Source: Daldinia sp. FL1419 (taxonomy: Eukaryota; Ascomycota; Sordariomycetes; Xylariales; Hypoxylaceae). Taken from it: DNA of 28,629 nt. The notes under the pieces were generated by a model. That model was given only the letters and a program-made list of their open reading frames with translations, did no database searches and had not been told where the DNA came from. Shown one piece after another: positions 1 to 8,286 of the stretch (positions within the stretch are counted from its first letter, which is position 1; each line of letters starts with the position of its first letter). The position numbers and the translations under genes are program-made. The stretch spans positions 1 through 28,629 of the forward strand of contig MU623604.1 in the NCBI GenBank assembly GCA_025201765.1. The letters are read 5' to 3'.

Positions 1-1127
1 TTATATTATAGAATAATTATAATATTAATAATATTAAAATAAATAATTTTTTTAAAATTATTAAAATATATAAAAATTATAAATTTAATAAATAAAGGAT
101 TAAATATAATAAAAATAATTATTAAATATTATTAATAATTTTTTAATAAATTTTTTAAAGGTTTAAAAATTTTAAAAAAGTTATAATAAAATTTTAATAA
201 TTAATTCCCAAAATTATATTAAAAAGATATAATTATATTTTTTATATAATTCTTTATCTTTAGTAAATAAATGGTCTTCATAATGTGTAACTATATTGGA
301 ATTATAATTTTAATATAATATAATATTAAAATATTATATTAAATTTAAAATAATATAATAATTTTTAATAAGGGGACCAAAATATTTAAAGAAGGTTAAT
401 AATGGAATAAAATTGGAAAAATAATAGAATATTTATAAATATATAAGTTTTTTTTTATTTAATATAATATATATATGAAAATAAAATAAATTTTTTAAAA
501 TAATATTAAATTATAAATATAATAAATATAATAATATTATATTATAATATTATAAAATATAAATAAAATATATAAAAAAGATTAAAATTAATTAAAAAGG
601 GTTATAAATTGGTAACATTATTTTAAATTATTTTGAAAAATAAATATAATATTATAATATTAAAAAGAAAATTATAAAAATAAAAATAAGTAATGGTTTT
701 TTATAAAAATATAAAATTATTTATATATATTTATACCTTATATAAATTATATATATTCCAACCCTTCCCCAAAATAACCTTTTTATAATATAATAATATT
801 TTTATTATTTATAAAAAAAATAATAAAATTATTTTGGACTTTATTATTACCTTATATCTAAATTATTATTATATTATTTTACAAAATTCAAATATTATAA
901 CATATAAAGTATTTTTTTATATTAAAATTTAATTATTTTTATTAAAAGGTAAATTTTAATAAAAATATAAGGTAAAATTAAAATTATAATAATATAATTT
1001 ATTTGGATAAGTAGTAGGTAGATTTTCTTTGAAATATAATTCTTACCCGGAACAAATACCAAAAAATAGACCGGATACCTGTAATATATTTTAGGTAAAT
1101 CGGGGTAATAATAAATAAATAAATAAT
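1..1127 (+). mobile_element. LINE copy A0, 3' region only (5' side off the window)
   Basis: This stretch aligns along its length with the last ~1.1 kb of LINE copies A1 (about 9020-10140) and B (about 19440-20570), and in reverse with copy D (26046 on). Shared landmarks are the 'aatataatattaaaatatt' run, the 'ggtaggttttc' block near 1015-1030, the 'tacccggaa' block near 1045, and the end 'aaatcggggtaataataaat' followed by an (AAAT)n-type tail. It holds only the 3' non-coding part of the element. Both strands have lost most G and C, as expected for RIP. It ends where the second repeat family begins. No gene is present. The alignment is certain; the exact end within the AT-rich tail is good to about 10 bp. 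Confidence 0.85.
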
Positions 1128-2281
1128 AAATAATTTTTAATGTTTTTAAGTAATTTTTGAATTAATATAGTAAATTAAAATGGTTTAGAACTTTGATGTA
1201 CCTTGTGTGTGCGCCTGTGGCTTCCCGTGGTGTATAGCGTATTTATAGTTGAATAGGAGTTTATATTAGTAAAATCCACTTGTAAATTGTTTGATTAGGG
1301 TATTAAATAAGAGTTTTAATTATTATTGAATAAGAGTTTTCATTAAATAGGAATTTTAATAATTACTTATATGTAAGGTAATTATATTTTAAAGAAAATA
1401 TTTAAATAATTAAATAAAAGGTTAAATAATAAACATAATTATTAGTAATTAAAAGATAAAATGGATGATATATTTAATTAGAGATAAAGTTATAAATTAT
1501 TATAAAAAATTATAAAAAAGTTAAATAAATTGATGTTTAAAAACTTGATTTAATTGAGTAAAAATTAGTTTTTGGGGGTTTATATTGAACAGGAGCTCTA
1601 ATAGCTCCTGCAGGATATGCCTTACACTTCAACTACCCTATAATAAAGTAAAGGTTATATAAGAATAAGGATATAAGGTGATTATATCTTAAGGAAGGTA
1701 TTAAGATGATTATATAAAAGAATTAATAGAAATGATTGTTTGCCAATGGTAACGCATGAAGTAGTTATATTTAAGAAAAGGATTAAAATTGTATATTATT
1801 ATACAAAAGCTTTATAAAAATAATTTTTAAAGAATTATAATGAACCTGAACTAATTAGGCAAAGAATACAATTTTTGAGGGCTTATTTATATCCAAAAAC
1901 CTAAAATTGATACTTAAATGTTTGTAATATAATTCCAATAAATAAAAACTTTAATAACTACTTAAATACAAAATAATTATATTTTAAAAAAATAATTAAA
2001 TAATTAAATAAAAGATTAATTAATAAAGGCAATTATTAATATTTAAAAAATGAAATAAATAATATATTTAATTAAAAATAACATTATAAATTATTATAAA
2101 AGGTTATAAAAAAAGGTAAATAAATTGATATTTAAGAATTTGAGTTAATTAAATAAGAAAAATAATTTTTAAAAGTTTATTTATATTTAAAAGAATTTAT
2201 GGAAATTTAAAAGGGTTGATTTTATAGAAGTTAATAAGGTATTATAAAGTAATTTTAATTATATAATTATATTATTTTAAA
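1128..2281 (+). mobile_element. Helitron-like repeat copy 1 (5' part, 3' end missing)
   Basis: Read left to right this is the same sequence as the reverse complement of the right part of copy 2. It has an AT-rich start, then a GC-rich box (1197-1240, containing 'gcgcctgtggcttcccg'), then units of about 0.3 kb. The units are marked by 'tttgggggtttatattgaac' near 1572, 'gagggcttatttatatcc' near 1877 and 'aaaagtttatttatattt' near 2170. A conserved block 'gcaggatatgccttacactt' lies at 1609-1628. The copy stops at 2281, against the 3' end of copy 2, before its own hairpin and CTAG end, so it is truncated. No coding frame is visible. Membership of the family is clear; the Helitron assignment is inference. 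Confidence 0.65.
1197..1240 (+). repeat. GC-rich 5' box, left copy of an inverted pair
   Basis: The segment contains 'gtgcgcctgtggcttcccg' and is the inverted counterpart of 5060-5099 ('gggaagctacaggcgcgcac'). Similarity continues about 60 bp outward and at least 150 bp inward on both sides. The boxes keep CpG and CpA steps that are missing around them. The box carries an imperfect direct repeat of CTGTAGC-like heptamers. It marks the 5' side of the second repeat family. Confidence 0.75.
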
Positions 2282-2283
2282 TA

Positions 2284-2317
2284 CTAGTTTTTTGGGGCTG
2301 GTTGCTTCGCGACTAGC
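2284..2317 (-). other. Helitron-like 3' terminus: hairpin and CTAG
   Basis: On the plus strand this reads ctag, six T, ggg, then gctggttgc-ttc-gcgactagc. The two nonamers pair with two mismatches, both explained by C-to-T or G-to-A change. Copy 3 carries the same arrangement (5928-5962) with mutations at different positions, so the undamaged stem was probably gctggtcgc with gcgaccagc. Confidence 0.6.
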
Positions 2318-2559
2318 TTTACTTTTAGGACCAATTATTTTTGTTTTATAATTATTAATTAAATATTTAATAATAAATATAATTTCTAAATCAAAAAAAA
2401 AACTATTAAACCAAAATAATATATTTATTATTATATTTATTATTCCAATTTACCTAAATTATAATAAATTGAAATAATATATTTATGTAATAGATGTTAC
2501 TCTGCAAAGACCCTATTAGCCTCCTTAAAGCCAAACCTCCTAGGTCTCCACAGCTCTTT

Positions 2560-5000
2560 TGGATATAAATAGGTTTTTAAAAGTTATTTTTCTTGTTTGA
2601 TCAGCATAGGTTCTTCAGGTTTTATAGATTAATTTTTTCATAAAGTTTTTATACGATGATATATTCTTTTACTTTTCTTTTGAAGATATCCTCCTTTAGA
2701 GCGCTATTATTGGCAAGTAGTTATATATATCTGCTTTCTTACCTGATTGTTCTACTCTCCTCCTTAGGATATAGTTACCTTATATTCTTTTGCTTATATA
2801 GCTTCTGGCTTGTTATGGGGTAGTTGAAGTGTAAAGCATATCTTACAGGAACTATTATAGGCCTTTAAGAGCTAATTCTTGTCTGATCAGATCAAATCTT
2901 CTATCATAGTGAACCGGGGTAATATAATTATGTAACTGAAGCTACCTTGTAAAATCTTTTTAATTTTTATGGAGTTAAACCTTTTAAGGTTTCCATAAGC
3001 TTTTTGAATATAAATAGGCCTTTAAAAGATGTTTTTCTTATCTAATCAGTTTAAGTTCTCAACTATCAATTTATTCAGCTTTTCTTATAGTTTCTTACAA
3101 TAGTATACCCCTTTATTATCTTTAGTTGAATATATTATTTTGAATGCCAGTTATTATTGCTAGCAGTTACCTTTAATAATTCTTTTATTTAATTACTTTA
3201 ATAATTTTTTTAGGATATAATTACTTTACATCTTTTATTTTATTTAAACCTTTGATTTGTTATAGGGTAGTTAAAATGCAGGGTATATCCTACAAAAGCT
3301 ATTAAAGCTTATATTCAATATATAAATCCTTAAAAGCTAATTCGTATTTGATCAGATCAAATTTTTAAATATTAATTTATTTAGTTTTTTTTATAGTTTT
3401 TTATAATAATTTATAACTTTAGCTCCAATTGAATATATCATCCATTTTATCTCTTAAGCACTAACAATTACTTCTATTATTTAGTTTTTTATATGATTAC
3501 TTAAATACCTTCCTTAAGATATAATTACCTTACATCTAACTATTAGAGCTCCCGTACAATAGTATTAACTCTGAATTAGAGCTCTTGTTCAATATAAGCC
3601 CTCAAAAGTTAATTTATGTCTAATTAACTCAAATTCATCATAATTCTTTAAAGATCACTTTCATAAAACTTTTATCCAATAATATACACTTTTCTCGTCC
3701 TGTTGAATATAACCTCTTAATAACACACTACTATTGGCAAATATTTACCTCTATTAATTCTTCTATTTAATTATTTTAATATCTTCTTTAAAATATAATT
3801 ACTTTATATATTTTATTTTATTTAATTTTTTAATTTAATTAAAGTGTAAGGCATATCCTGCAGGAGTTAGGTATTAGAGTTCTTATTTAATATATAAACC
3901 CTTAAGAGTTAAGTCTTACCTGATTAAATTAAGATTTTTAAATATAATTTTTTATATAACTTTTTACGATAGTTTATGATTTTGTTTTTAATTAAATATA
4001 TTATTTTTTTTATTTTTTGAACACTAGTTACTATTGTAAGTAATTATTTTTATTAACCTTTTATTTAATTAATTTATTATTTTTTTTAGGATATAATCAT
4101 TGTGCATTTAGTTATTAGAATATTTGTTTAATTATAATTCTTATTTAATAATATTAATTTTGAATTAGAATTTATATTTATTATATAAGCTCTTAAAAGT
4201 TAATTCTTATTTGATTAAATTAAATTTTCTATTATAATGACCTAAGGTAATGTAATTACGTAATTGAAACTATTTTATAAGATTTTATTAGCTTTTATGG
4301 GATAATTCTTCTAAAGTTTCTATAGGTTTTTAAGAATATAAATAAATCTTTAACAATTATTTTCTTATTTGATTAACTTAAGTTTTCAAGTATAGAATTA
4401 TTAGTTTTCTATAGAGTTTCATACGATAAAATTGTAGAGTATGTTCTGTAGGAGTTCTTGTTCAATTAGAGTTCCTATTCAATTAGAGCTCACGTTTAAT
4501 ATATAAGCCCTTAAAAATTGTTTTTTTGTTTAATTAGATTAAGCTCTTTAATAATCACCTTTTATATAGTTTTTTACAATAGTTTATAATTATGTTTTTA
4601 ATTGAATATATTATTTATTTTATTTTTTAAACACCAATAATAACCTTTATTATTTAGCCTTTTATATAATTATTTGAATATTTTCTTTAAAATATAATCA
4701 CTTTATATATAAATAGTTATTAGAGTTTTTGTTTAATTATTTAGAGTTTTTATTTAATATATAAATTTTTAAGAATTAATTTTTATTTAATTAAATTGAT
4801 TTTTTTAAATATTATCTTTTAAATAGTTTTTTATAATAATTTATAATCTTTTTATTTTTAATTAAATATATTATTTTAAACATTAGTTACCATTATTAAC
4901 AATTAATTTTATTAATTTTTTATTTAATTATTTTAATATTTACTTTTTTTAAAATATAATTATTTTGTATCTAACTATTAAAACTTTTATTTAATACCTT
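2560..5000 (-). repeat. Tandem array of a ~0.3-kb unit inside copy 2
   Basis: The motif 'atataaatagg(c/t)ctttaaaag' or its variant 'atataagcccttaaaa', followed about 20 bp on by a TTGATCAG/TTGATTAA block, recurs near 2562, 2857, 3008, 3320, 3590, 3890, 4185, 4333, 4500 and 4760. Most steps are 260-310 bp and some are about half of that. A second landmark related to 'gtgtaaggcatatcctgcag' recurs near 2828, 3268, 3838 and 4433. The array therefore has a higher-order structure and decays towards the right. No coding frame is visible. The same units, inverted, make up copies 1 and 3. Confidence 0.7.
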
Positions 5001-5059
5001 GGTTGAACGATTTTAAGGGGAATTTGCTAATATAAGTTTTTATTTAATTGCAAAAAGCT

Positions 5060-5099
5060 GTACGCTACAGGGAAGCTACAGGCGCGCACATAGGGTATA
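5060..5099 (-). repeat. GC-rich 5' box, right copy of the inverted pair
   Basis: The segment contains 'gggaagctacaggcgcgcac' and mirrors 1197-1240. It forms the 5' side of copy 2. Outward of the box, 5100-5166 matches the inverse of 1128-1196, which fixes the approximate outer limit of the repeat. Confidence 0.75.
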
Positions 5100-5166
5100 T
5101 CAAAATTTAAAACCACTTTAATTCATTATATCAATTTAAAAACTCCTTAAAAATATTAATAATTGA

Positions 5167-5384
5167 TATTATTTAAAAACTAATTTAATTTGCAATTTTT
5201 TGAGCCAGTTTACATTTAATTATGATTGGAGGTATTTGTACAACAGGATTTAACGTCTAAAATTATGGGGTTTTTTTGTTGATTTCTTTAGGAGCTGATT
5301 GGTCAGTTGGATTTGTGGCGCAACTAATGAAATAAGAAAGACATAGATTAAAAAATAGATTAGATATTTATATTATTAAATAAG
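5167..5384. other. Unassigned spacer between two head-to-head repeat copies
   Basis: This segment matches none of the repeats I could align in the window. Its middle (about 5215-5345) keeps more G and C than the flanks, with 'gattggaggtatttgtacaa' and 'ggagctgattggtcagttgg'. A short open frame at 5290-5336 follows a 'tttctttag' that would fit a 3' splice site, but nothing upstream supports an exon. I assign no function. Confidence 0.4.
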
Positions 5385-5962
5385 AACTTTAATAGTTTTT
5401 ATAAGATATATTTTATATTTTAATTATTCTATAATAAATTAAAAATTATATAAAAAAGAGGATATAAGGTGATTATATTTTAAAAAGGAGAATAAAATAA
5501 TTAGGTAAAATAAATTATTATATATAATTATTTATGAATGATAATAATTTATAAAAAATTATATTTAAAAAAAGATTAAAATTATATATTATTATATAAA
5601 ATTTTATAAAAAAATTAATTTTATAGAATCTAAAGAGATTGTGTTGATTAAATAAGAAAAATAATTTTTGAAAGTTTATTTATATTTAAAAGAATTGTAG
5701 AGATTTAGGAGGTTTGGCTTTAAGGAGGTTAATAGGGTTTTTATAGGGTAATATTTATTATATAAATATTTTATTCCAATTTATTATAATTTAAGTAAAT
5801 TAAAATAATAAATATAATAATAATTATATTATTTTAATTTAATAATTTTTTTTATTTAAAAATTATATTTATTATTAAATATTTAATTAATAATTATAGA
5901 ATAAAAGTGATTGATCCTGAAAGTAAAGCTAATTGTAAAGCGACCAGCCCCCAAAAAACTAG
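5385..5962 (+). mobile_element. Helitron-like repeat copy 3, 5'-truncated, with 3' end
   Basis: The copy reads in the same direction as copy 1 and is the inverse of the left part of copy 2. Corresponding blocks include 'ggaggtttggctttaaggag' (5707-5726) with the inverse of 2519-2538. It starts inside a ~0.3-kb unit and has no GC-rich 5' box. Its right end is intact: gctaattgt-aaa-gcgaccagc (5928-5948), then CCCCAAAAAA, then CTAG at 5959-5962 followed by T. The left hairpin arm has been changed by C-to-T/G-to-A events while the right arm kept its CpG and CpA. No coding content is visible. Confidence 0.6.
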
Positions 5963-6187
5963 TATAATATAATTAAATTAATAATAACCATATATTTATA
6001 TTAAAATCCAATTAAAATTCTTAATTATTACATAATATATAAAGAAAAATTTAAATTATAAAATTTAAATTATTATTATTATTATTAGAATTCTAGAATA
6101 GAACAATAAAGCTTTTTATGGAATTATTATAAGGGAAAGAATTTTTCTACGCTATTTTCAGGCTTACTAATCCAACAAATTGTAATA

Positions 6188-6232
6188 ATGGAGAGAATTT
6201 TCCAAACTAATTTTGAGGCTTATTAATCCAAT
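6188..6232 (+). repeat. Third, partial copy of the LTR-like repeat
   Basis: 'gagagaattttcca...tttt.aggcttattaatccaa' matches the 3' half of both ~95-bp repeats (6149-6175 and 6360-6398). It lacks the 5' half. It suggests tandem duplication or unequal exchange within the element. Confidence 0.6.
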
Positions 6233-6240
6233 AGATATTA

Positions 6241-6281
6241 AATCATAATTGTCACACAATACACAGGGAAAAATTATGATT
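6241..6281. other. Inverted repeat with perfect 10-bp arms
   Basis: AATCATAATT at 6241-6250 pairs with AATTATGATT at 6272-6281 across a 21-base loop containing 'gtcacacaatacacaggg'. It lies in the interior of the mini-LTR element, upstream of the phosphorylase gene. It could be a binding site or a relic of the element. There is no direct evidence of function. Confidence 0.4.
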
Positions 6282-6400
6282 GTAGAATTCAAGTTGTTCT
6301 TCTTATTGTTGGAATTCTAGAATAGAGCGGTGAGGCTTTTTATGGAATTGTTGCAAGGGAGAGAATTTTCCACGCTATTTTTAGGCTTACTAATCCAACA

Positions 6401-6462
6401 ATAATTCATTTTATTACTGAATCATAAAATAGAAAAAGTTAAACAAAATCAACATCAAAACA
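6401..6462 (+). promoter_or_regulatory. 5' leader and likely core promoter end of the phosphorylase gene
   Basis: Only 62 bp separate the end of the mini-LTR element from the start codon. The last 25 bases are A/C-rich and free of ATG ('aaaatcaacatcaaaaca'), typical of fungal 5' leaders. A stands at -3 relative to ATG. No clear TATA box is visible in these 62 bp, so the transcription start probably lies in or near the LTR-like repeat. Confidence 0.4.
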
Positions 6463-7557
6463 ATGTCTGATCTCCCTGAATCATTTGACCGTAAGAATTT
6501 CCCTGCCTTCCCCTCCCCTCATCCAGCTTCCCCCTTTTTTGGTGACTATCACAATTAAATTACTAGCTGAAACGAGGTTTTTTGTTAGGGCCTGTCCATA
6601 TCGCCGTAATAGGCGGAACTGGACTCTACAAGATTGACGGCTACACACCCATTGCCCGTATTAACCCTTTAACACCTTGGGGATATCCATCCGCACCTAT
6701 TCTGGTACTCGAACACAACGGCGTGCTTGTCGCTTTCTTAGCCCGCCATGGCGCTCACCACCAATACACCCCCCACGAAATACCCGCCCGGGCTAATATT
6801 GCAGCCCTACGCCGAATTGGGGTGCGATGCGTTGTTGCCTTCTCCGCCGTAGGTTCCCTGCGCGAGGAGATCAAGCCTATGGACTTCGTCGTTCCGGATC
6901 AGGTTATTGATCGCACTAAGGGTATTCGCCCCTCTACTTTCTTCGAAGGTGGGCTGGTTGGTCACGTTCCCTTCGGCGACCCCTACGACGATAAGATTGC
7001 GCAAATTGTGCGCCAATGCGCAAAGTCCATGCAGGGTGATGGCGTAGTGTTACACGGCAATGGAACTGCTATTTGTATGGGTACGTTCCAACATTGATAT
7101 ACAACTTATAAGTTTAAGGATTATCCTTTTGACTGATTATGATTGGTTACTAGAGGGGCCACAATTCTCTACACGCGCCGAGTCAAACCTCTACCGGTCC
7201 TGGGGAGGTTCAGTTATTAGCATGTCGTTACTACCAGAAGCTAAGCTGGCAAGAGAAGCCGAGATGGCGCTCCAAGTGATATGCATGGCTACCGACTATG
7301 ACTGCTGGCACACTACCGAGGACGTGGATGTATCTATGGTCATGCATTACATGGAGACTAACAGCAAGAATGCTAGGCGGCTAGTTGGTGCTGTTTTAGA
7401 TGAACTTTGTAAATGTGAGAATAGCGATTTGGTTATTGCTAAACATTGGGAGGGTGCCAGCAAGGGTGCTGTAATGTTTTGCACCAAACCTGAAGGCCGG
7501 AACCCCGAGGCATTGAAGAACGTTCAGTACTTATTCCCAGGCTTCTTGGAGGAATAA
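6463..7557 (+). CDS. S-methyl-5'-thioadenosine phosphorylase (three exons)
   Basis: Exons are 6463-6490, 6589-7080 and 7154-7557, giving 307 residues. The enzyme cleaves methylthioadenosine with phosphate to adenine and methylthioribose-1-phosphate, the first step of methionine salvage from polyamine synthesis. It is expected to be a cytosolic trimer of the PNP/MTAP family. Visible motifs are the phosphate-binding GGTGL (18-22), RHG (62-64) and FSAVGSL (94-100), then DFVVPDQVIDRTKG (108-121), ICMEGPQFSTRAES (171-184) and TDYDCW (220-225), whose two Asp residues bind adenine. Exon 1 supplies MSDLPESFD, the usual short fungal N-terminus before PVHIAVIGG. The frame joins cleanly at both introns (split Arg10 and Glu174). 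Base composition is normal and there are no RIP stops, unlike everything around it. One oddity is ISM at 195-197, where the family usually has INM. It is a single-gene unit. Fungal symbols vary (MEU1 in yeast), so none is assigned. Confidence 0.95.
6491..6588 (+). other. Intron 1 of the phosphorylase gene (98 nt)
   Basis: It starts GTAAGA and ends TTGTTAG. A possible branch site, 'gctgaaac', lies 16-23 nt before the 3' splice site. The intron has in-frame stops. Removing it joins C|GG into Arg10 and places PVHIAVIGG directly after the short N-terminus. Its pyrimidine-rich 5' half ('cctgccttcccctcccc') is unmutated. Confidence 0.9.
7081..7153 (+). other. Intron 2 of the phosphorylase gene (73 nt)
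   Basis: It starts GTACGT and ends GGTTACTAG, with a branch-like 'gactgat' about 20 nt upstream of the end. Splicing joins G|AG into Glu174, restoring the invariant ICMEGPQFS motif that otherwise runs into a stop. The position, length and restored motif make this call firm. Confidence 0.93.
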
Positions 7558-7697
7558 TTTATAAAATGAATATATGAAGGTCCGGGCCAAAAGTCTTGCA
7601 CATGCCCCATAAAGAATTATAATATATACAATTTCTTGCTAAAAAACTAAATACTTTGAATTTTATAATTTTAAAATTTAAACTTAAATATTTATTT
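7558..7697. other. 3' flank of the phosphorylase gene
   Basis: This segment probably carries the 3' UTR and polyadenylation region. It holds a GC-containing patch ('gaaggtccgggccaaaag' near 7575), then becomes AT-rich, with 'cataaagaattataatatat' near 7609 as a plausible fungal poly(A) region. There is no second gene. Confidence 0.4.
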
Positions 7698-7745
7698 AAA
7701 TATTTATTTATTTATTTATTTATTACTATTCCCTGTGGGAATGTT
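7698..7745 (-). repeat. Simple-repeat tail resembling a LINE 3' end
   Basis: On the minus strand this is a short perfect hairpin (TTCCC-tgt-GGGAA, 7729-7741) followed by TAGTAAT and several AAAT repeats. LINE A1 ends in nearly the same way ('ggggtagtaataaataaata'), and copy D begins with the mirrored form at 26046. Beyond the tail (right of 7745) the sequence does not align with the LINE family here. It is therefore either a related family, strongly 5'-truncated, or another retroposon using the same tail. Confidence 0.4.
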
Positions 7746-8039
7746 GGTCATGTGATTATGGTGGTACAGACCCACTTTAATCTTGTATGCCTTAAGTTTT
7801 CTTAAGGTTTTTTATTGTAACAAAAATGTATAGGTAATGAAAAAATGGCACCTTATTTAGCATAATAATTTTATATATTAACCTTATAATTTTTAAATCT
7901 TAAATAATTTTATATATTTAATTTTTTTAAATTTTATTATTTTTCTTTATTTTCTTAAAATGTTAAAACATTTTTTTAAATTAAAAAAGTTTGGATTTTA
8001 AAGGTTTTATAAATTATTTATATTTTATTAACCAAATAT
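7746..8039. other. AT-rich spacer with a short hairpin
   Basis: 7746-7860 keeps moderate GC ('gtggtacagacccacttt'). The inverted repeat CCTTAAG-tttt-CTTAAGG (7790-7807) is followed by a T-run. It looks like a bacterial terminator, but in this fungal setting it is simply an inverted repeat. The rest is AT-rich and no gene is visible. Confidence 0.4.
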
Positions 8040-8281
8040 ATAAGCTTTTTTCTAATTGGCCAGCTATGTTAGCTTTTTTTGATTAGATAGCCTTATATCT
8101 AATTACATCCTAATTAATCAATTTTATATTTAATCACATATTAAATTACATAATGTAATTACATAATTAAAAATACTTTTAATTTCTATAGAATAACCTT
8201 TTTTAAATTTTCTACAGGCTTTTTTTTAAATATAAATAAACCTTTAAAAATTATTTTTTATTTAATTAATATATTATTGCC
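8040..8281 (-). repeat. Fragment of the Helitron-like repeat family, cut by LINE A1
   Basis: It aligns with parts of the array in copy 2, for instance 2910-3060 and 4240-4380. Shared blocks are the 'gtaattacataattaaaaat'-type block near 8155, 'tttctacaggctttttt' near 8210 and 'atataaataaacctttaaaa' near 8231. It is interrupted at 8281 by the LINE insertion, which is therefore younger than this fragment. No coding content is visible. Confidence 0.6.
8271..8281. repeat. Target-site duplication, left copy (LINE A1)
   Basis: ATATTATTGCC occurs here and again, unchanged, at 10141-10151 directly after the (AAAT)n tail of LINE A1. An exact 11-bp duplication at these two positions is the expected footprint of target-primed reverse transcription. 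Confidence 0.85.
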
Positions 8282-8286
8282 TAAAT

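Larger units (their letters stand above)
2284..5166 (-). mobile_element. Helitron-like repeat copy 2, apparently full length
   Basis: On the minus strand the element begins near 5166 with TC preceded by A, passes the GC-rich box (5060-5099) and a long array of ~0.3-kb units, and ends at 2284 with CTAG followed by T. Nine bases before CTAG is a GC-rich hairpin (stem 2297-2305 with 2309-2317, three-base loop). TC start, 3' hairpin, CTRR end and insertion between A and T are the textbook signs of Helitrons. No Rep/helicase coding remnant is recognisable, so it would be non-autonomous. In DNA this AT-rich, A and T flanks are weak evidence. The hairpin-plus-CTAG seen again in copy 3 is the main support. 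Length is about 2.9 kb. An inverted-repeat DNA transposon is less likely, because the two inverted pairs in the region overlap instead of nesting. Confidence 0.5.
6083..6400 (+). mobile_element. Miniature LTR-like (TRIM-like) element upstream of the gene
   Basis: Two direct repeats of about 95 bp (6083-6177 and 6307-6400) bracket a 129-bp interior. The right repeat starts TGTTGGAATT and ends AATCCAACA, the TG...CA short inverted ends typical of LTRs, and TGTTGGA is especially common in Ty1/copia LTRs. The left repeat starts TATTAG, which is TGTTGG after two G-to-A changes, so it has some RIP. The right copy is almost undamaged ('gcggtgaggc'). The interior has a third, partial copy of the repeat's 3' half (6188-6232) and a hairpin, but no gag/pol remnant. 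I see no convincing primer-binding site or exact target duplication (attat/ataat flanks). Two separate solo elements or a MITE remain possible. Confidence 0.5.

Noticed and set aside
2560..5000. CRISPR-like array
   Set aside because: Units are about 300 bp and diverged throughout, with no short identical repeats separated by unique spacers and no cas genes.
1128..5166. A 4-kb DNA transposon bounded by the inverted GC-rich boxes as terminal inverted repeats
   Set aside because: The second inverted pair (2284 and 5962) crosses the first instead of nesting. Opposite-oriented copies of one family explain both pairs, and no transposase is visible.
6807..7016. 69-codon frame on the minus strand
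   Set aside because: It lies fully inside exon 2 of the phosphorylase on the opposite strand; the sense frame carries the conserved motifs.
7790..7807. Hairpin followed by T-run as a transcription terminator
   Set aside because: Rho-independent termination is bacterial; in this fungal context it is only a short inverted repeat.
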